The notes: a model not told the origin generated them from the letters alone. 64,000 nucleotides of DNA from Tepidimonas aquatica (GCF_007556585.1 NZ_VJNA01000014.1:1-64000), one strand, 5' to 3'; shown: positions 22,302-32,441, counted from the stretch's first letter. A program made the numbers and translations.

Positions 22302-23306
22302 ATGTTGAACAAGCGCACGTTTTGTCAAGGAGCGGTGGCGGTGGCTGCCATGGGGTTGTTGGGCGGGGCGCAGGCCCAGCCGCGCGTCATTAAGTTCGCC
22401 AACCAAAACGGCAAGGGTCACCCCATCGTGCAGGGGATGGACAAGTTTGCTGAGTTGGTGGCGCAAAAGTCGGGCGGCCGCCTCAAGGTGCAGGTATTCC
22501 CCGGTGGCGCGCTGGGCGGCGACCAGGCCAATGTGTCCGCGCTGCAGGGGGGAATGCTGGAAATGGCATCGATGAACTCGGGCATTTTCGCCAGCATCGT
22601 CAAAGAGTTCGCGGTGTACGACTTCCCGTTTATGTTTGGCAACCCGCGCGAAGCGGATGCGGTGCTGGACGGTCCGTTTGGCAAGCAGTTGCACGCCAAG
22701 CTGGAAGACAAAGGCCTGGTGGGCCTGGCCTACTACGAGTTGGGCTTTCGGCACCTTACCAACAACCGCCGTCCGATCACCAAGGTGGAGGACATTGCCG
22801 GCCTGAAGCTGCGTGTCATTCCCAACCCCATCAATGTTGACTGGGTGTCGGCGCTGGGGGCCAACCCGACGCCGCTGCCATTTCCTGAGCTGTACGCCGC
22901 GCTGGAGCAGCGCGCGGTCGATGGGCAGGAAAACCCTGTGGCCACGATCTGGGGCGCCAAGTTTTACGAAGTGCAAAAGTACCTGACGCTGACCTACCAC
23001 CAGTACAACCCGCAGTCGGTGGTGGTGAGCAAAAAGTTCTGGGACAGCCTCAGCGCCGACGACCGCCGCATTTTGCAAGAAGCGGCGCTGGAATCGGCCA
23101 AGTTTCAACGCCAGCAGGCCCGCGCGTCGGTCGACAGCACGCTGGATAACCTCAAAAAAGCCGGCATGCAGGTCAGCGAGCTGCCCGCCGCCGAGGTGGC
23201 CAAAATGCGCGAGCGCATGAAGCCCGTCATCGCCAAGCACACCGCCGCGGTGGGCGAGGCCACGGTGGCCGCCTTGCAGGCCGAGCTGGACAAGCTGCGC
23301 AAGTGA
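22302..23306 (+). CDS. TRAP transporter substrate-binding protein (DctP type)
   Basis: 334-residue periplasmic protein with a signal peptide cleaved near AQA-QP (about residue 22). The TRAP DctP signature is seen in GLKLRVIPNPINVDWVSALG, which supplies the carboxylate-binding Arg, and in YAALEQRAVDGQENP. Start ATG 22302 has AGGAGA upstream. The three enzymes downstream suggest that the ligand is quinate, shikimate, dehydroshikimate or a related aromatic/alicyclic acid. This is inference from context. Confidence 0.93.
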   Translation: MLNKRTFCQGAVAVAAMGLLGGAQAQPRVIKFANQNGKGHPIVQGMDKFAELVAQKSGGRLKVQVFPGGALGGDQANVSALQGGMLEMASMNSGIFASIVKEFAVYDFPFMFGNPREADAVLDGPFGKQLHAKLEDKGLVGLAYYELGFRHLTNNRRPITKVEDIAGLKLRVIPNPINVDWVSALGANPTPLPFPELYAALEQRAVDGQENPVATIWGAKFYEVQKYLTLTYHQYNPQSVVVSKKFWDSLSADDRRILQEAALESAKFQRQQARASVDSTLDNLKKAGMQVSELPAAEVAKMRERMKPVIAKHTAAVGEATVAALQAELDKLRK

Positions 23307-23323
23307 GCCAGGAGTTCGTCACC

Positions 23324-24193
23324 ATGCGCATCGACGGCCTGACCGAGCTGATCGTCCACATCGGCTACCCCACCCACACCTTCAAGTCGCCGCTGATCTA
23401 CAACCCGTACTTCGAGTCGATCGGTGCCAACGTGGTGGTGGTGCCGCTGGCGTGCCGTGCCGAGCCGTACCCGGTGCTGTTGCGCAGCATCTTCGCGTTG
23501 GACAACGTGCGCGGGGCGCTCGTGACGATGCCGCACAAGGTGCGCACGGTGGAGCTGCTGGACGTGGCCAGCCCCGCGGTGCAGGTGGCCGGGGCCTGCA
23601 ACGCGGTGCGCCGCGATGCCGATGGCCGCCTGGTGGGCGACCTGTTCGACGGTGTGGGCTTCGTGCGCGGGCTGCTGCGCAAAGGGGTGGCGGTGCAGGG
23701 AGCGCGTGCACTGGTGGTCGGCTGTGGTGGGGTCGGCAGCGCCATCGCCGCCGCGCTGGCCGCTGCTGGCGTGGCGCAGGTTCGCGTGCACGACGTGCGC
23801 GCGGGGGCCGCCCAAGCCCTGGCCGAGCGGCTGGCGCTGCACTACCCCAACACGCAGGTGGTCTGTGCCGATCCTGATCCGGCTGGCCTGGACATCGTTG
23901 TCAACGCCACGCCGCTGGGCATGCACGAGGGCGATGCGCTGCCGCTGGATGTGTCGCGCCTGCAGCCCGGCACCCTGGTGGGGGAGGTGGTGCTGCGCGC
24001 CGACATCACGCCGTTGTTGCGCGCGGCGCTGGCGCGTGGCTGCCGCATCCAGGTGGGCGCGGACATGCTGTACGAGCAAATCCCCGCGTACCTCGAATTT
24101 TTTGGTTTGCCGACCACCACCCCCGACACCCTGCGCCGCGTGGCCGGGCAAGACGCGGCGGCACTGCCCGCCGAGGCACAGGACGCATCATGA
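23324..24193 (+). CDS. shikimate/quinate dehydrogenase-like protein, NAD-type
   Basis: 289 residues from ATG 23324, chosen for AGGAG 9 nt upstream; a GTG 21 nt earlier overlaps the dctP stop. The AroE fold is clear: VTMPHK with the catalytic Lys, ACNAVRRD, and DLFDGVGF with the catalytic Asp. The nucleotide motif VVGCGGVGSA is followed by an acidic residue in VHDVRAG, typical of NAD+ rather than NADP+ use and so of a catabolic role. The usual N-terminal HSxSPxxHN is replaced by FKSPLIYN, so substrate binding may differ from biosynthetic AroE. It probably oxidises shikimate or quinate after import. Confidence 0.85.
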   Translation: MRIDGLTELIVHIGYPTHTFKSPLIYNPYFESIGANVVVVPLACRAEPYPVLLRSIFALDNVRGALVTMPHKVRTVELLDVASPAVQVAGACNAVRRDADGRLVGDLFDGVGFVRGLLRKGVAVQGARALVVGCGGVGSAIAAALAAAGVAQVRVHDVRAGAAQALAERLALHYPNTQVVCADPDPAGLDIVVNATPLGMHEGDALPLDVSRLQPGTLVGEVVLRADITPLLRAALARGCRIQVGADMLYEQIPAYLEFFGLPTTTPDTLRRVAGQDAAALPAEAQDAS

Positions 24194-25104
24194 GCGATTT
24201 GCTGCACCTGCCGCCCCGCGAACCTGGGCTGGCCGATTGGGCCGACGAAGCCAACCCGCTGGGCCTGGAAGGGTTGGAGTTCATCGAGTACGCCACCCAC
24301 CAGCCGCAGGCGCTGGGCCAAGTGCTGGAGCTGATGGGCTTTGTGGCGGTGGCGCGCCACCGCTCGCGCGAGGTGACGCTGTACCGCCAAGGCGAACTCA
24401 ACGTGGTGGTCAACGCGCACCTTGACGAGGCGCGCGCCGCGCAACTCGGGGCCGGCGGTCGGCCCGTCATTGCTGCCCTGGGGTTGCGTGTGCGCGATGC
24501 CCGTGCCGCGTTTGAACGTTTGCAGCAACGCGGTGCGTGGCCGGTGCCGCCGCACGCGCAGGTCATGGAGCTCAACATTCCCGCCATCCACGGCGTCGGC
24601 GGTAGCCGGCTCTATTTCGTCGACCGCTGGCGCGAATTTTCCATTTACGACATTGACTTTGTACCGATGCCGGGCGCGCCGCGCCACCCGCCGGCGTTGG
24701 CGGGCATGCATTTTTTTGGCGTCGTGCAGTACATCGGGCTGGGACGTACCCACGACTGGATCGAGTTTTACCAAGAGCTGCTCGGCGCCACGCTGATTCC
24801 GGACGAGCAGCGTTACGGCATCATGCCCAAAGGCAAGCTGATGCGGGTTCCTGGCCTTGGGCCGGCACAGAGTTTTATGCTGCAGCTGGTGGAGCCTGAC
24901 CCCAGCGTGCTCGACAGCGACGAGCGCCTGCAGCGTATCGGGCTGGGGGTGCCGGACGTGCTGCACGCCGTGCAACTGCTGCGCGGGCGCGGCGTGGAGT
25001 TTGTCGAAACCTCCGCCGCGCACACGGAGCCGCGCGGCGCCATCACACGCACCTACCTCGGGTCGGTGGTGTTTGAGCTGGTGCACAGCCAGCGCCAGGG
25101 GTGA
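24190..25104 (+). CDS. HPPD-like VOC-family protein, probable partner of the dehydroshikimate dehydratase
   Basis: 304-residue protein with two vicinal-oxygen-chelate modules like 4-hydroxyphenylpyruvate dioxygenase. Two of the three HPPD iron ligands seem present: His in MHFFGVVQYIG and Glu in VVFELVH. The second His (QH in HPPD) is Arg in LQRIGLGV, so oxygenase activity is doubtful. In pseudomonads the QuiC dehydroshikimate dehydratase carries such a domain fused at its C-terminus. Here it is a separate gene placed before the TIM-barrel gene. It overlaps the dehydrogenase stop by 4 bp. Confidence 0.75.
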   Translation: MSDLLHLPPREPGLADWADEANPLGLEGLEFIEYATHQPQALGQVLELMGFVAVARHRSREVTLYRQGELNVVVNAHLDEARAAQLGAGGRPVIAALGLRVRDARAAFERLQQRGAWPVPPHAQVMELNIPAIHGVGGSRLYFVDRWREFSIYDIDFVPMPGAPRHPPALAGMHFFGVVQYIGLGRTHDWIEFYQELLGATLIPDEQRYGIMPKGKLMRVPGLGPAQSFMLQLVEPDPSVLDSDERLQRIGLGVPDVLHAVQLLRGRGVEFVETSAAHTEPRGAITRTYLGSVVFELVHSQRQG

Positions 25105-25109
25105 CGCGC

Positions 25110-26054
25110 ATGGTCACGCTACCGTTGCACGACCCCGGCATCGCCCGCTTTGGCATGGACACCACGACGCTGGCGGGCCCCTTGCAGGCAAAACTGGAGG
25201 CCATTGCCGCCGCGGGTTTTTCGCAGGTGATGCTGAAAGCCAGCGACCTCAGTAACCACCCCGATGGCTGGCGCGCCGCTGCGCGGGCGGTGCGTGCCAG
25301 TGGCCTGCGCCCGACAGGGCTGCAGGTGCTGCGTGACTTCGAGGGCTTGAGCGGGCACCTGCACCAGTACAAGGTGGGGGTGGCGCAGACCATGTTAGAG
25401 ATGGCCGCCGAGGCCGGCGCCGACGTGCTGCTGGTGTGCTCGACGACATCCGCCCACGCCAGCGCCGACATTGAGCACTGGGCCCGCGACCTGCGCAAAC
25501 TGGCCATCATGGCCATTCCTTGGGGTATCCGCATCGCTTACGAAGCGCTGTCGTGGGGGCGGCACGTGCACGAGTTCACCACCGCCTGGGACGTGGTCAG
25601 CCGTGCCGACTGTCCCAACCTGGGGTTGGGGCTAGACTCGTACCATATCTTTGCGACCCAGTCCCCGTTGGAGTGGGTGGACGAGCTGGACCCCGAGCGT
25701 ATTTTTCTCGTGCAGCTGTCGGACTTCATGTGGCAAGAGGTGCGCACGCAGGAAGAGCTTATCAGCACCGCGCGCACGTTTCGCGTCTTTCCCGGCGAGG
25801 GGGTGCACAGCGAACAGCTGGCGCAGCTGGTGTTGCGTTTGCACCGTCTGGGCTACCGGGGCGACTACAGTTTCGAGGTCTTCAACGACGACTACCAACA
25901 ATTGCCGCCCGAGTACGTGGCGGCGCGTGGCCGCCGCTCGGCGCAATGGTTGGCCGAGGATGTTTTACACGTCGACGCGCCCTGGCGTTCACCGTGGCAT
26001 TGGGCACGCCGCAGCGCGCCGCAGCGCGCCGCAGGCGCCGATTTGATGCCATAA
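25110..26054 (+). CDS. sugar-phosphate-isomerase-fold protein, probable 3-dehydroshikimate dehydratase
   Basis: 314-residue AP-endonuclease/xylose-isomerase type TIM barrel. A metal site of the QuiC/AsbF kind is visible: Glu in IAYEALSWG, Asp in GLDSYH, Gln in LVQLSD and Glu in YSFEVFND. Such enzymes convert 3-dehydroshikimate to protocatechuate. I choose ATG 25110, with AGGGG 8 nt before it, over GTG 25101, which overlaps the previous stop. With the dehydrogenase and transporter this gives a route from shikimate/quinate to protocatechuate. Ring-cleavage genes are not in the window. Confidence 0.78.
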   Translation: MVTLPLHDPGIARFGMDTTTLAGPLQAKLEAIAAAGFSQVMLKASDLSNHPDGWRAAARAVRASGLRPTGLQVLRDFEGLSGHLHQYKVGVAQTMLEMAAEAGADVLLVCSTTSAHASADIEHWARDLRKLAIMAIPWGIRIAYEALSWGRHVHEFTTAWDVVSRADCPNLGLGLDSYHIFATQSPLEWVDELDPERIFLVQLSDFMWQEVRTQEELISTARTFRVFPGEGVHSEQLAQLVLRLHRLGYRGDYSFEVFNDDYQQLPPEYVAARGRRSAQWLAEDVLHVDAPWRSPWHWARRSAPQRAAGADLMP

Positions 26055-26212
26055 TCGCTGCGTCATCACCCATGTCACCCGAAACGGGCCCCGGTCGGCG
26101 GTGAAGCTGCCATGGCCGCTGGGTCCTAAGTCCCAAAGCCGCCTCACAAGGGCGCGACTGCCGAGGGGCACCGGAAGTTTTTCGTTAGAGAAACACTGCA
26201 AGGTTCAACATC

Positions 26213-27988
26213 ATGAAAATCTCCCAACCCGAACTGGCCAGCGCTGCGGCGGCCGCCCAAACCCACGGCGAAGAGCTGATGGGTGCCGATATCCTGGTGC
26301 GTTGCCTGCAAGCCGAAGGCGTCGAATACGTCTGGGGTTACCCCGGCGGAGCGGTGCTGTACATCTACGACGCGCTGTACCGTCAGGAGGGCATCCAGCA
26401 CATCTTGGTGCGCCACGAGCAAGCCGCCGTGCACGCAGCCGACGGCTACGCGCGCGCCACCGGCAACGTTGGCGTGGCGCTGGTCACCAGCGGCCCTGGG
26501 GTCACCAACGCGGTCACCGGCATCGCCACCGCGTACATGGATTCGATCCCGATGGTCATCATCACCGGCAATGTGCCGACGCACGCCATCGGGCAAGATG
26601 CCTTCCAGGAGTGCGACACGGTGGGCATCACCCGCCCGATCGTCAAGCACAACTTCTTGGTCAAGGACGTGCGTGACCTGGCGCTGACCGTCAAGAAAGC
26701 GTTTCACATCGCGCGCACTGGCCGCCCCGGCCCGGTGGTGGTGGACATCCCCAAGGACGTGTCGTTCAAAAAGACGCTCTTCACCGGCTACCCGGAGTCG
26801 GTCACGATGCGCTCGTACAACCCCGTGCGCAAGGGCCACGGCGGACAGATCCGCAAAGCGCTGCAACTGCTGCTGGGCGCCAAGCGCCCCTACATTTACA
26901 CCGGCGGCGGTGTGATCCTTGGTAACGCCGTGGCTGAGCTGCGCGAGCTGGTCGACCTGCTCAACTACCCGGTGACCAACACGCTGATGGGTCTGGGGGC
27001 GTTCCCGGCCTCCGACCGGCGCTTCCTCGGCATGCTGGGCATGCATGGCACTTACGAGGCCAACAACGCCATGCAGCATTGCGACGTGCTGCTGGCGGTG
27101 GGGGCGCGCTTTGACGACCGTGTCATCGGCAACCCCAAGCACTTCGCCCAGGTCGAGCGCAAGATCATCCACATCGACATCGACCCGTCGAGCATTTCCA
27201 AGCGCGTCAAGGTGGATGTGCCGATCGTCGGCGACGTCAAAGAGGTCTTGACCGAGTTGATCGCGATGCTGCGCGAGGCGGGGCGCCGCCCCGACGAGCG
27301 CGCGCTGGCCGAGTGGTGGGCCACGATCGAAGGCTGGCGCGCGCGCGACTGCCTGCGCTACGACCGCGACAACACCGAGGTCATCAAGCCGCAGTACGTC
27401 ATCGAAACGCTGTGGAAGATGACCAAGGACGACGACGTCTACATCACCTCCGACGTCGGCCAGCACCAGATGTGGGCGGCGCAGTTTTACCGCTTCGACC
27501 AGCCGCGGCGCTGGATCAACTCCGGTGGCCTGGGTACGATGGGTGTTGGCATCCCGTACGCGATGGGCATCAAGATGGCGCGGCCGCAATCGGAGGTGTT
27601 TTGCGTCACCGGCGAAGGCTCGGTGCAGATGTGCATCCAGGAGCTGTCCACCTGCCTGCAGTACAACACCCCGATCAAGATTCTGTCGCTCAACAACCGC
27701 TACCTAGGCATGGTGCGGCAGTGGCAGGAGATCGAGTACTCGGGTCGCTACAGCCACTCGTACATGGACGCGCTGCCGAACTTCGTCAAGTTGGCCGAAG
27801 CCTATGGGCACGTGGGCCTGCTGGTGGAGCGGCCGCAGGACGTGGAGCCGGCGCTGCGCGAGGCGCGCAAGCTCAAAGACCGCACGGTGTTCATCGACTT
27901 CCGCACCGACCCGACCGAAAACGTCTGGCCGATGGTGCAAGCCGGCAAGGGCATCACCGAGATGCTGCTGGGCAGCGAAGACCTGTGA
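26213..27988 (+). CDS. ilvI: acetolactate synthase large (catalytic) subunit
   Basis: 591-residue thiamine-diphosphate enzyme that condenses pyruvate with pyruvate or 2-ketobutyrate, the first common step to Val, Leu and Ile. The ThDP-activating Glu is in RHEQAAVHAADGYAR. The PYR, central and PP domains follow in order, with the ThDP/Mg motif GEGSVQMCIQELST...NN near 465-495. A short Ala-rich extension precedes the core. The 158-bp leader has CATAAT at 26050-26055 as a -10 candidate; I searched it for a branched-chain-codon leader peptide and found none. Works with ilvH. Confidence 0.95.
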   Translation: MKISQPELASAAAAAQTHGEELMGADILVRCLQAEGVEYVWGYPGGAVLYIYDALYRQEGIQHILVRHEQAAVHAADGYARATGNVGVALVTSGPGVTNAVTGIATAYMDSIPMVIITGNVPTHAIGQDAFQECDTVGITRPIVKHNFLVKDVRDLALTVKKAFHIARTGRPGPVVVDIPKDVSFKKTLFTGYPESVTMRSYNPVRKGHGGQIRKALQLLLGAKRPYIYTGGGVILGNAVAELRELVDLLNYPVTNTLMGLGAFPASDRRFLGMLGMHGTYEANNAMQHCDVLLAVGARFDDRVIGNPKHFAQVERKIIHIDIDPSSISKRVKVDVPIVGDVKEVLTELIAMLREAGRRPDERALAEWWATIEGWRARDCLRYDRDNTEVIKPQYVIETLWKMTKDDDVYITSDVGQHQMWAAQFYRFDQPRRWINSGGLGTMGVGIPYAMGIKMARPQSEVFCVTGEGSVQMCIQELSTCLQYNTPIKILSLNNRYLGMVRQWQEIEYSGRYSHSYMDALPNFVKLAEAYGHVGLLVERPQDVEPALREARKLKDRTVFIDFRTDPTENVWPMVQAGKGITEMLLGSEDL

Positions 27989-28057
27989 TGCCCGCGGCCA
28001 CCCCCGCGGCGCTGTACGGCGTGGCCGGGGCGGCCGGATCATCGCGAGGAATCTATT

Positions 28058-28100
28058 GCCCGCCAAGCCGTGGCCTTACCGGGCCACGGGGAGGGCGGGC
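28058..28100 (+). other. strong two-part hairpin in the ilvI-ilvH gap
   Basis: An inner 8-bp stem (CCGTGGCC 28068-28075 with GGCCACGG 28082-28089) sits inside an outer 7-bp stem (GCCCGCC 28058-28064 with GGCGGGC 28094-28100). There is no T tract. It ends 5 nt before the ilvH ribosome-binding site (AGAGGAA), so it may affect ilvH translation, mRNA decay or processing. Confidence 0.5.
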
Positions 28101-28120
28101 GAAAAGAGGAATCCCACACC

Positions 28121-29675
<1,555 letters not shown>

Positions 29676-29693
29676 CACGCCCGCGCCTCCCGT

Positions 29694-29733
29694 GCCCGCA
29701 GCCGTCACCCGGGGATCGGGGGACGCTGCGGGC
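29694..29733 (+). terminator. hairpin after ilvC, possible terminator
   Basis: A perfect 9-bp stem, GCCCGCAGC (29694-29702) with GCTGCGGGC (29725-29733), encloses a GC-rich loop. The T tract is minimal (TTGG), so it may be a weak intrinsic terminator or a processing/stability element separating ilvC from pssA. Confidence 0.4.
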
Positions 29734-29828
29734 TTGGCGCTACACTGCGGGCTGCGGCGGGCCGCACGCCACGGTCGGCCGCGCCGGCGCCGCTGCCATC
29801 GACGGCGCCGCCCCGTGGCAACGACACC

Positions 29829-30629
29829 ATGCTCGAACCTTCCACCGACACCCCTGTGATCGATCGCCGCCGCCCCAAGGGCATTTATGTGCTGCCCAAC
29901 ATGGTGACGCTGGCGGCGCTGTTTGGCGGCTTTTACGCCATCGTCATGGCGATGAACGGCCGCTACGACCTGGCCACGACGGGCATTTTCGTGGCGATGG
30001 TGCTGGACAGCCTGGACGGCCGCATTGCCCGCCTGACCAACACGCAAAGTGCCTTCGGCGAGCAAATGGACTCGCTGTCGGACATGGTCTCGTTTGGCGC
30101 AGCGCCGGCTTTGGTGGCCTACGAATGGGCGCTGCGCGACCTAGGCCGCTGGGGCTGGATCGCGGCCTTTGTCTATTGCGCCTGCGCGGCGCTGCGGCTG
30201 GCGCGCTTCAACGTCAACACGCACGTGGTGGACAAGCGCTACTTCCAAGGGTTGCCGTCGCCGGCGGCGGCGGCGCTGGTGGCCGGTTTTATCTGGCTGG
30301 CCACCGACGCCGGCCACGACGGGCAGGGGCTGCAATGGGTGCTGTTCGTGCTGACGTTGTACGCCGGGCTGACGATGGTGACCAACGTGCCCTTTTACAG
30401 CTTCAAGGACCTCAGCCTGAAAAAAAGCGTGCCGTTTGCCACGCTGGTGCTGGTGGCGCTGGGCATCGCGGTCATCAACATCCACCCGCCGACGGTGCTG
30501 TTTGCGCTGTTCGTGCTTTACGGGCTGTCGGGGTATGTGGTGTACGCGGTGCGCAAGTCCAAGGGCAAGCCCGTCAGCGTGCTGTCCACCTCGACCGACG
30601 AGCCCGATGAGCGTGGCCTGCACGAGTGA
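29829..30629 (+). CDS. pssA: CDP-diacylglycerol--serine O-phosphatidyltransferase
   Basis: 266-residue membrane enzyme that makes phosphatidylserine, the precursor of phosphatidylethanolamine. The CDP-alcohol phosphatidyltransferase motif is complete: LDGRIARLTN, then FGEQMDSLSD. About six to eight hydrophobic helices follow, and the C-terminal tail is polar. Start ATG 29829. Placement between ilvC and leuA is a known Burkholderiales order. It is followed by the leu leader region, so cotranscription with leuA is limited by the attenuator. Confidence 0.94.
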   Translation: MLEPSTDTPVIDRRRPKGIYVLPNMVTLAALFGGFYAIVMAMNGRYDLATTGIFVAMVLDSLDGRIARLTNTQSAFGEQMDSLSDMVSFGAAPALVAYEWALRDLGRWGWIAAFVYCACAALRLARFNVNTHVVDKRYFQGLPSPAAAALVAGFIWLATDAGHDGQGLQWVLFVLTLYAGLTMVTNVPFYSFKDLSLKKSVPFATLVLVALGIAVINIHPPTVLFALFVLYGLSGYVVYAVRKSKGKPVSVLSTSTDEPDERGLHE

Positions 30630-30666
30630 ATAGCGCCGCGCGATGAACGTGATAGCCTGCGCGATG

Positions 30667-30696
30667 GCGACACGCTGGACCTTGCTGTGGTACATT
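30667..30696 (+). promoter_or_regulatory. candidate promoter of the leu leader
   Basis: GCGACA at 30667-30672 (four of six matches to TTGACA) and TACATT at 30691-30696, separated by 18 bp. Initiation 7 nt after the -10 would fall on the ATG of the leader peptide. Confidence 0.4.
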
Positions 30697-30703
30697 GCAT
30701 GCC

Positions 30704-30763
30704 ATGGTCCACGCCGTGACGTTGCTGCTGCTAGCCCTGCCCGCCTGCGGGCAGGTGGCCTGA
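30704..30763 (+). CDS. leuL: leu operon leader peptide
   Basis: 19-codon frame [19 protein letters not shown] upstream of leuA. Four leucine codons in a row (TTG CTG CTG CTA, 30722-30733) and a fifth shortly after. CTA is expected to be rare in such a GC-rich genome, which would sharpen sensitivity to charged tRNA-Leu. The frame overlaps the first hairpin of a classical attenuator and ends at TGA 30761-30763. No SD is seen, and a -10 candidate lies 7 nt before the ATG, so it may be translated from a leaderless message. Confidence 0.8.
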   Translation: MVHAVTLLLLALPACGQVA

Positions 30764-30796
30764 CGCGCACGCGCACCCCGACCACCCACGGCCCGC
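30736..30796 (+). promoter_or_regulatory. leu attenuator: pause hairpin and antiterminator
   Basis: The pause hairpin pairs CCTGCCC 30736-30742 with GGGCAGG 30749-30755. The antiterminator pairs GCGGGC 30747-30752 and GGTGG 30754-30758 with CCACC 30782-30786 and GCCCGC 30791-30796. The two are mutually exclusive, and the antiterminator uses the 5' arm of the terminator. A ribosome stalled on the Leu codons would cover the pause arm and favour antitermination. Confidence 0.75.
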
Positions 30797-30823
30797 TGCT
30801 CACCGCTGCGGGCCGTTTGTTTT
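30788..30823 (+). terminator. attenuator terminator before leuA
   Basis: A perfect 9-bp stem, ACGGCCCGC (30788-30796) and GCGGGCCGT (30808-30816), with an 11-nt loop, is followed by TTTGTTTT. It lies 56 bp upstream of the leuA start and after the leucine-rich leader peptide. Confidence 0.85.
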
Positions 30824-30878
30824 GGTGGTTCGGCAGCGACCAGCGGGATTGAGTATTGAACGATCCGGAGCCCGAGCC

Positions 30879-32420
30879 ATGAGCGACAAACTGATCATTT
30901 TCGACACTACGTTGCGTGACGGCGAGCAATCGCCCGGCGCCTCGATGACCAAAGAAGAAAAGCTGCGCATCGCGCGCCAGTTGGAGCGGCTGCGGGTCGA
31001 CGTCATCGAGGCGGGTTTTGCCGCCAGCTCCAACGGGGATTTCGAAGCCGTCAAGGCCATCGCCGACACCATCAAGGACTCCACCGTGTGTTCGCTGGCG
31101 CGTGCCAACGACCGCGACATCGCCCGGGCGGCCGAAGCGCTCAAAGGCGCCAAGCGGGCGCGCATCCACACGTTCATCGCCACCAGCCCGCTGCACATGG
31201 AGAAAAAGCTGCGCATGACGCCGGACCAGGTGTACGAGCAGGCGCGGCTGGCGGTGCGCTTTGCGCGCAACCTGTGCCCCGACGTCGAGTTCAGCCCCGA
31301 AGATGGCTACCGCAGTGACATCGACTTTTTGTGTCGCGTGCTGGAAGCGGTGATCGACGAGGGCGCCACCACCATCAACATCCCCGACACCGTCGGCTAC
31401 GCGATCCCCGAGCTGTACGGCAACTTCATCCGCACGCTGCGCGAAAAAATCCCCAATTCCGACAAAGCGGTGTGGAGCGTGCACTGCCACAACGACCTGG
31501 GCATGGCGGTGGCCAACTCGCTGGCCGGGGTCAAGATCGGGGGGGCGCGGCAGGTCGAGTGCACGATCAACGGCCTGGGCGAGCGTGCCGGCAACTGCGC
31601 GCTGGAAGAGGTGGTGATGGCTGTCAAGACGCGGCGCGACTACTTTGGGCTGGAGGTCGGCATCGACACCACGCAAATCGTGCCGGCCAGCCGGCTGGTG
31701 AGCCAGACCACCGGCTTTGTCGTGCAGCCCAACAAGGCCGTCGTCGGTGCCAACGCGTTCGCTCACGCCAGCGGCATTCACCAAGACGGCGTGCTCAAAG
31801 CGCGTGACACCTACGAAATCATGCGCGCCGAGGATGTCGGCTGGAGCACCAACAAAATCGTGCTGGGCAAGCTCTCAGGCCGCAACGCCTTTAAGCAGCG
31901 TCTGCAGGAGCTCGGCATCGAGATGGAGTCGGAGTCGGAGCTCAACGCGGCGTTTGCCAAGTTCAAGGAGCTGGCCGACCGCAAGGCCGAGATTTTCGAC
32001 GAAGACATCATCGCGCTGGTGGGGGATGAGAGCGTCACGCCCGAAAAAGAGCGCTACGCCCTGGTGTCGCTGGCGCAGCAATCCGAAACCGGCGAGCGTC
32101 CCCACGCGCGCGTGGTTTTCACGATCGACGGCAAGGAGTATGTCGGCGAGGCCGATGGCAACGGCCCGGTGGACGCTAGCATCAAGGCCATCGAGTCGCA
32201 CGTGCAAAGCGGTGCCGAGCTGTTGTTGTATTCGGTCAACGCCATCACCAGCGGCTCCACCGAATCGCAGGGGGAGGTGACCATCCGCCTGCAGCACGGT
32301 GGCCGTGTGGTCAACGGCGTTGGAGCCGACCCCGACATCGTGGTGGCCTCGGCCAAGGCCTACCTGTCGGCGCTGACCAAACTGCATAGCCAGGTGGAAC
32401 GCGTCGCCGCCCAGGGGTGA
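30879..32420 (+). CDS. leuA: 2-isopropylmalate synthase
   Basis: 513-residue enzyme that condenses acetyl-CoA and 2-ketoisovalerate, the first committed step to leucine. The catalytic barrel starts [16 protein letters not shown], with metal-binding His in [15 protein letters not shown]. The C-terminal LeuA allosteric domain (about 390-513) binds leucine for feedback inhibition. Start ATG 30879 with CCGGAG upstream. Synthesis is likely controlled twice, by the leucine attenuator just upstream and by feedback on the enzyme. Confidence 0.96.
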   Translation: MSDKLIIFDTTLRDGEQSPGASMTKEEKLRIARQLERLRVDVIEAGFAASSNGDFEAVKAIADTIKDSTVCSLARANDRDIARAAEALKGAKRARIHTFIATSPLHMEKKLRMTPDQVYEQARLAVRFARNLCPDVEFSPEDGYRSDIDFLCRVLEAVIDEGATTINIPDTVGYAIPELYGNFIRTLREKIPNSDKAVWSVHCHNDLGMAVANSLAGVKIGGARQVECTINGLGERAGNCALEEVVMAVKTRRDYFGLEVGIDTTQIVPASRLVSQTTGFVVQPNKAVVGANAFAHASGIHQDGVLKARDTYEIMRAEDVGWSTNKIVLGKLSGRNAFKQRLQELGIEMESESELNAAFAKFKELADRKAEIFDEDIIALVGDESVTPEKERYALVSLAQQSETGERPHARVVFTIDGKEYVGEADGNGPVDASIKAIESHVQSGAELLLYSVNAITSGSTESQGEVTIRLQHGGRVVNGVGADPDIVVASAKAYLSALTKLHSQVERVAAQG

Positions 32421-32441
32421 GCGGATACCCGGCTGGGTATG

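Noticed and set aside
26055-26212. Possible branched-chain amino acid attenuator before ilvI
   Set aside because: The short frames starting at 26072 and 26101 lack runs of Ile, Val or Leu codons, and there is no terminator hairpin with a T tract. A -10 candidate is all I can support.
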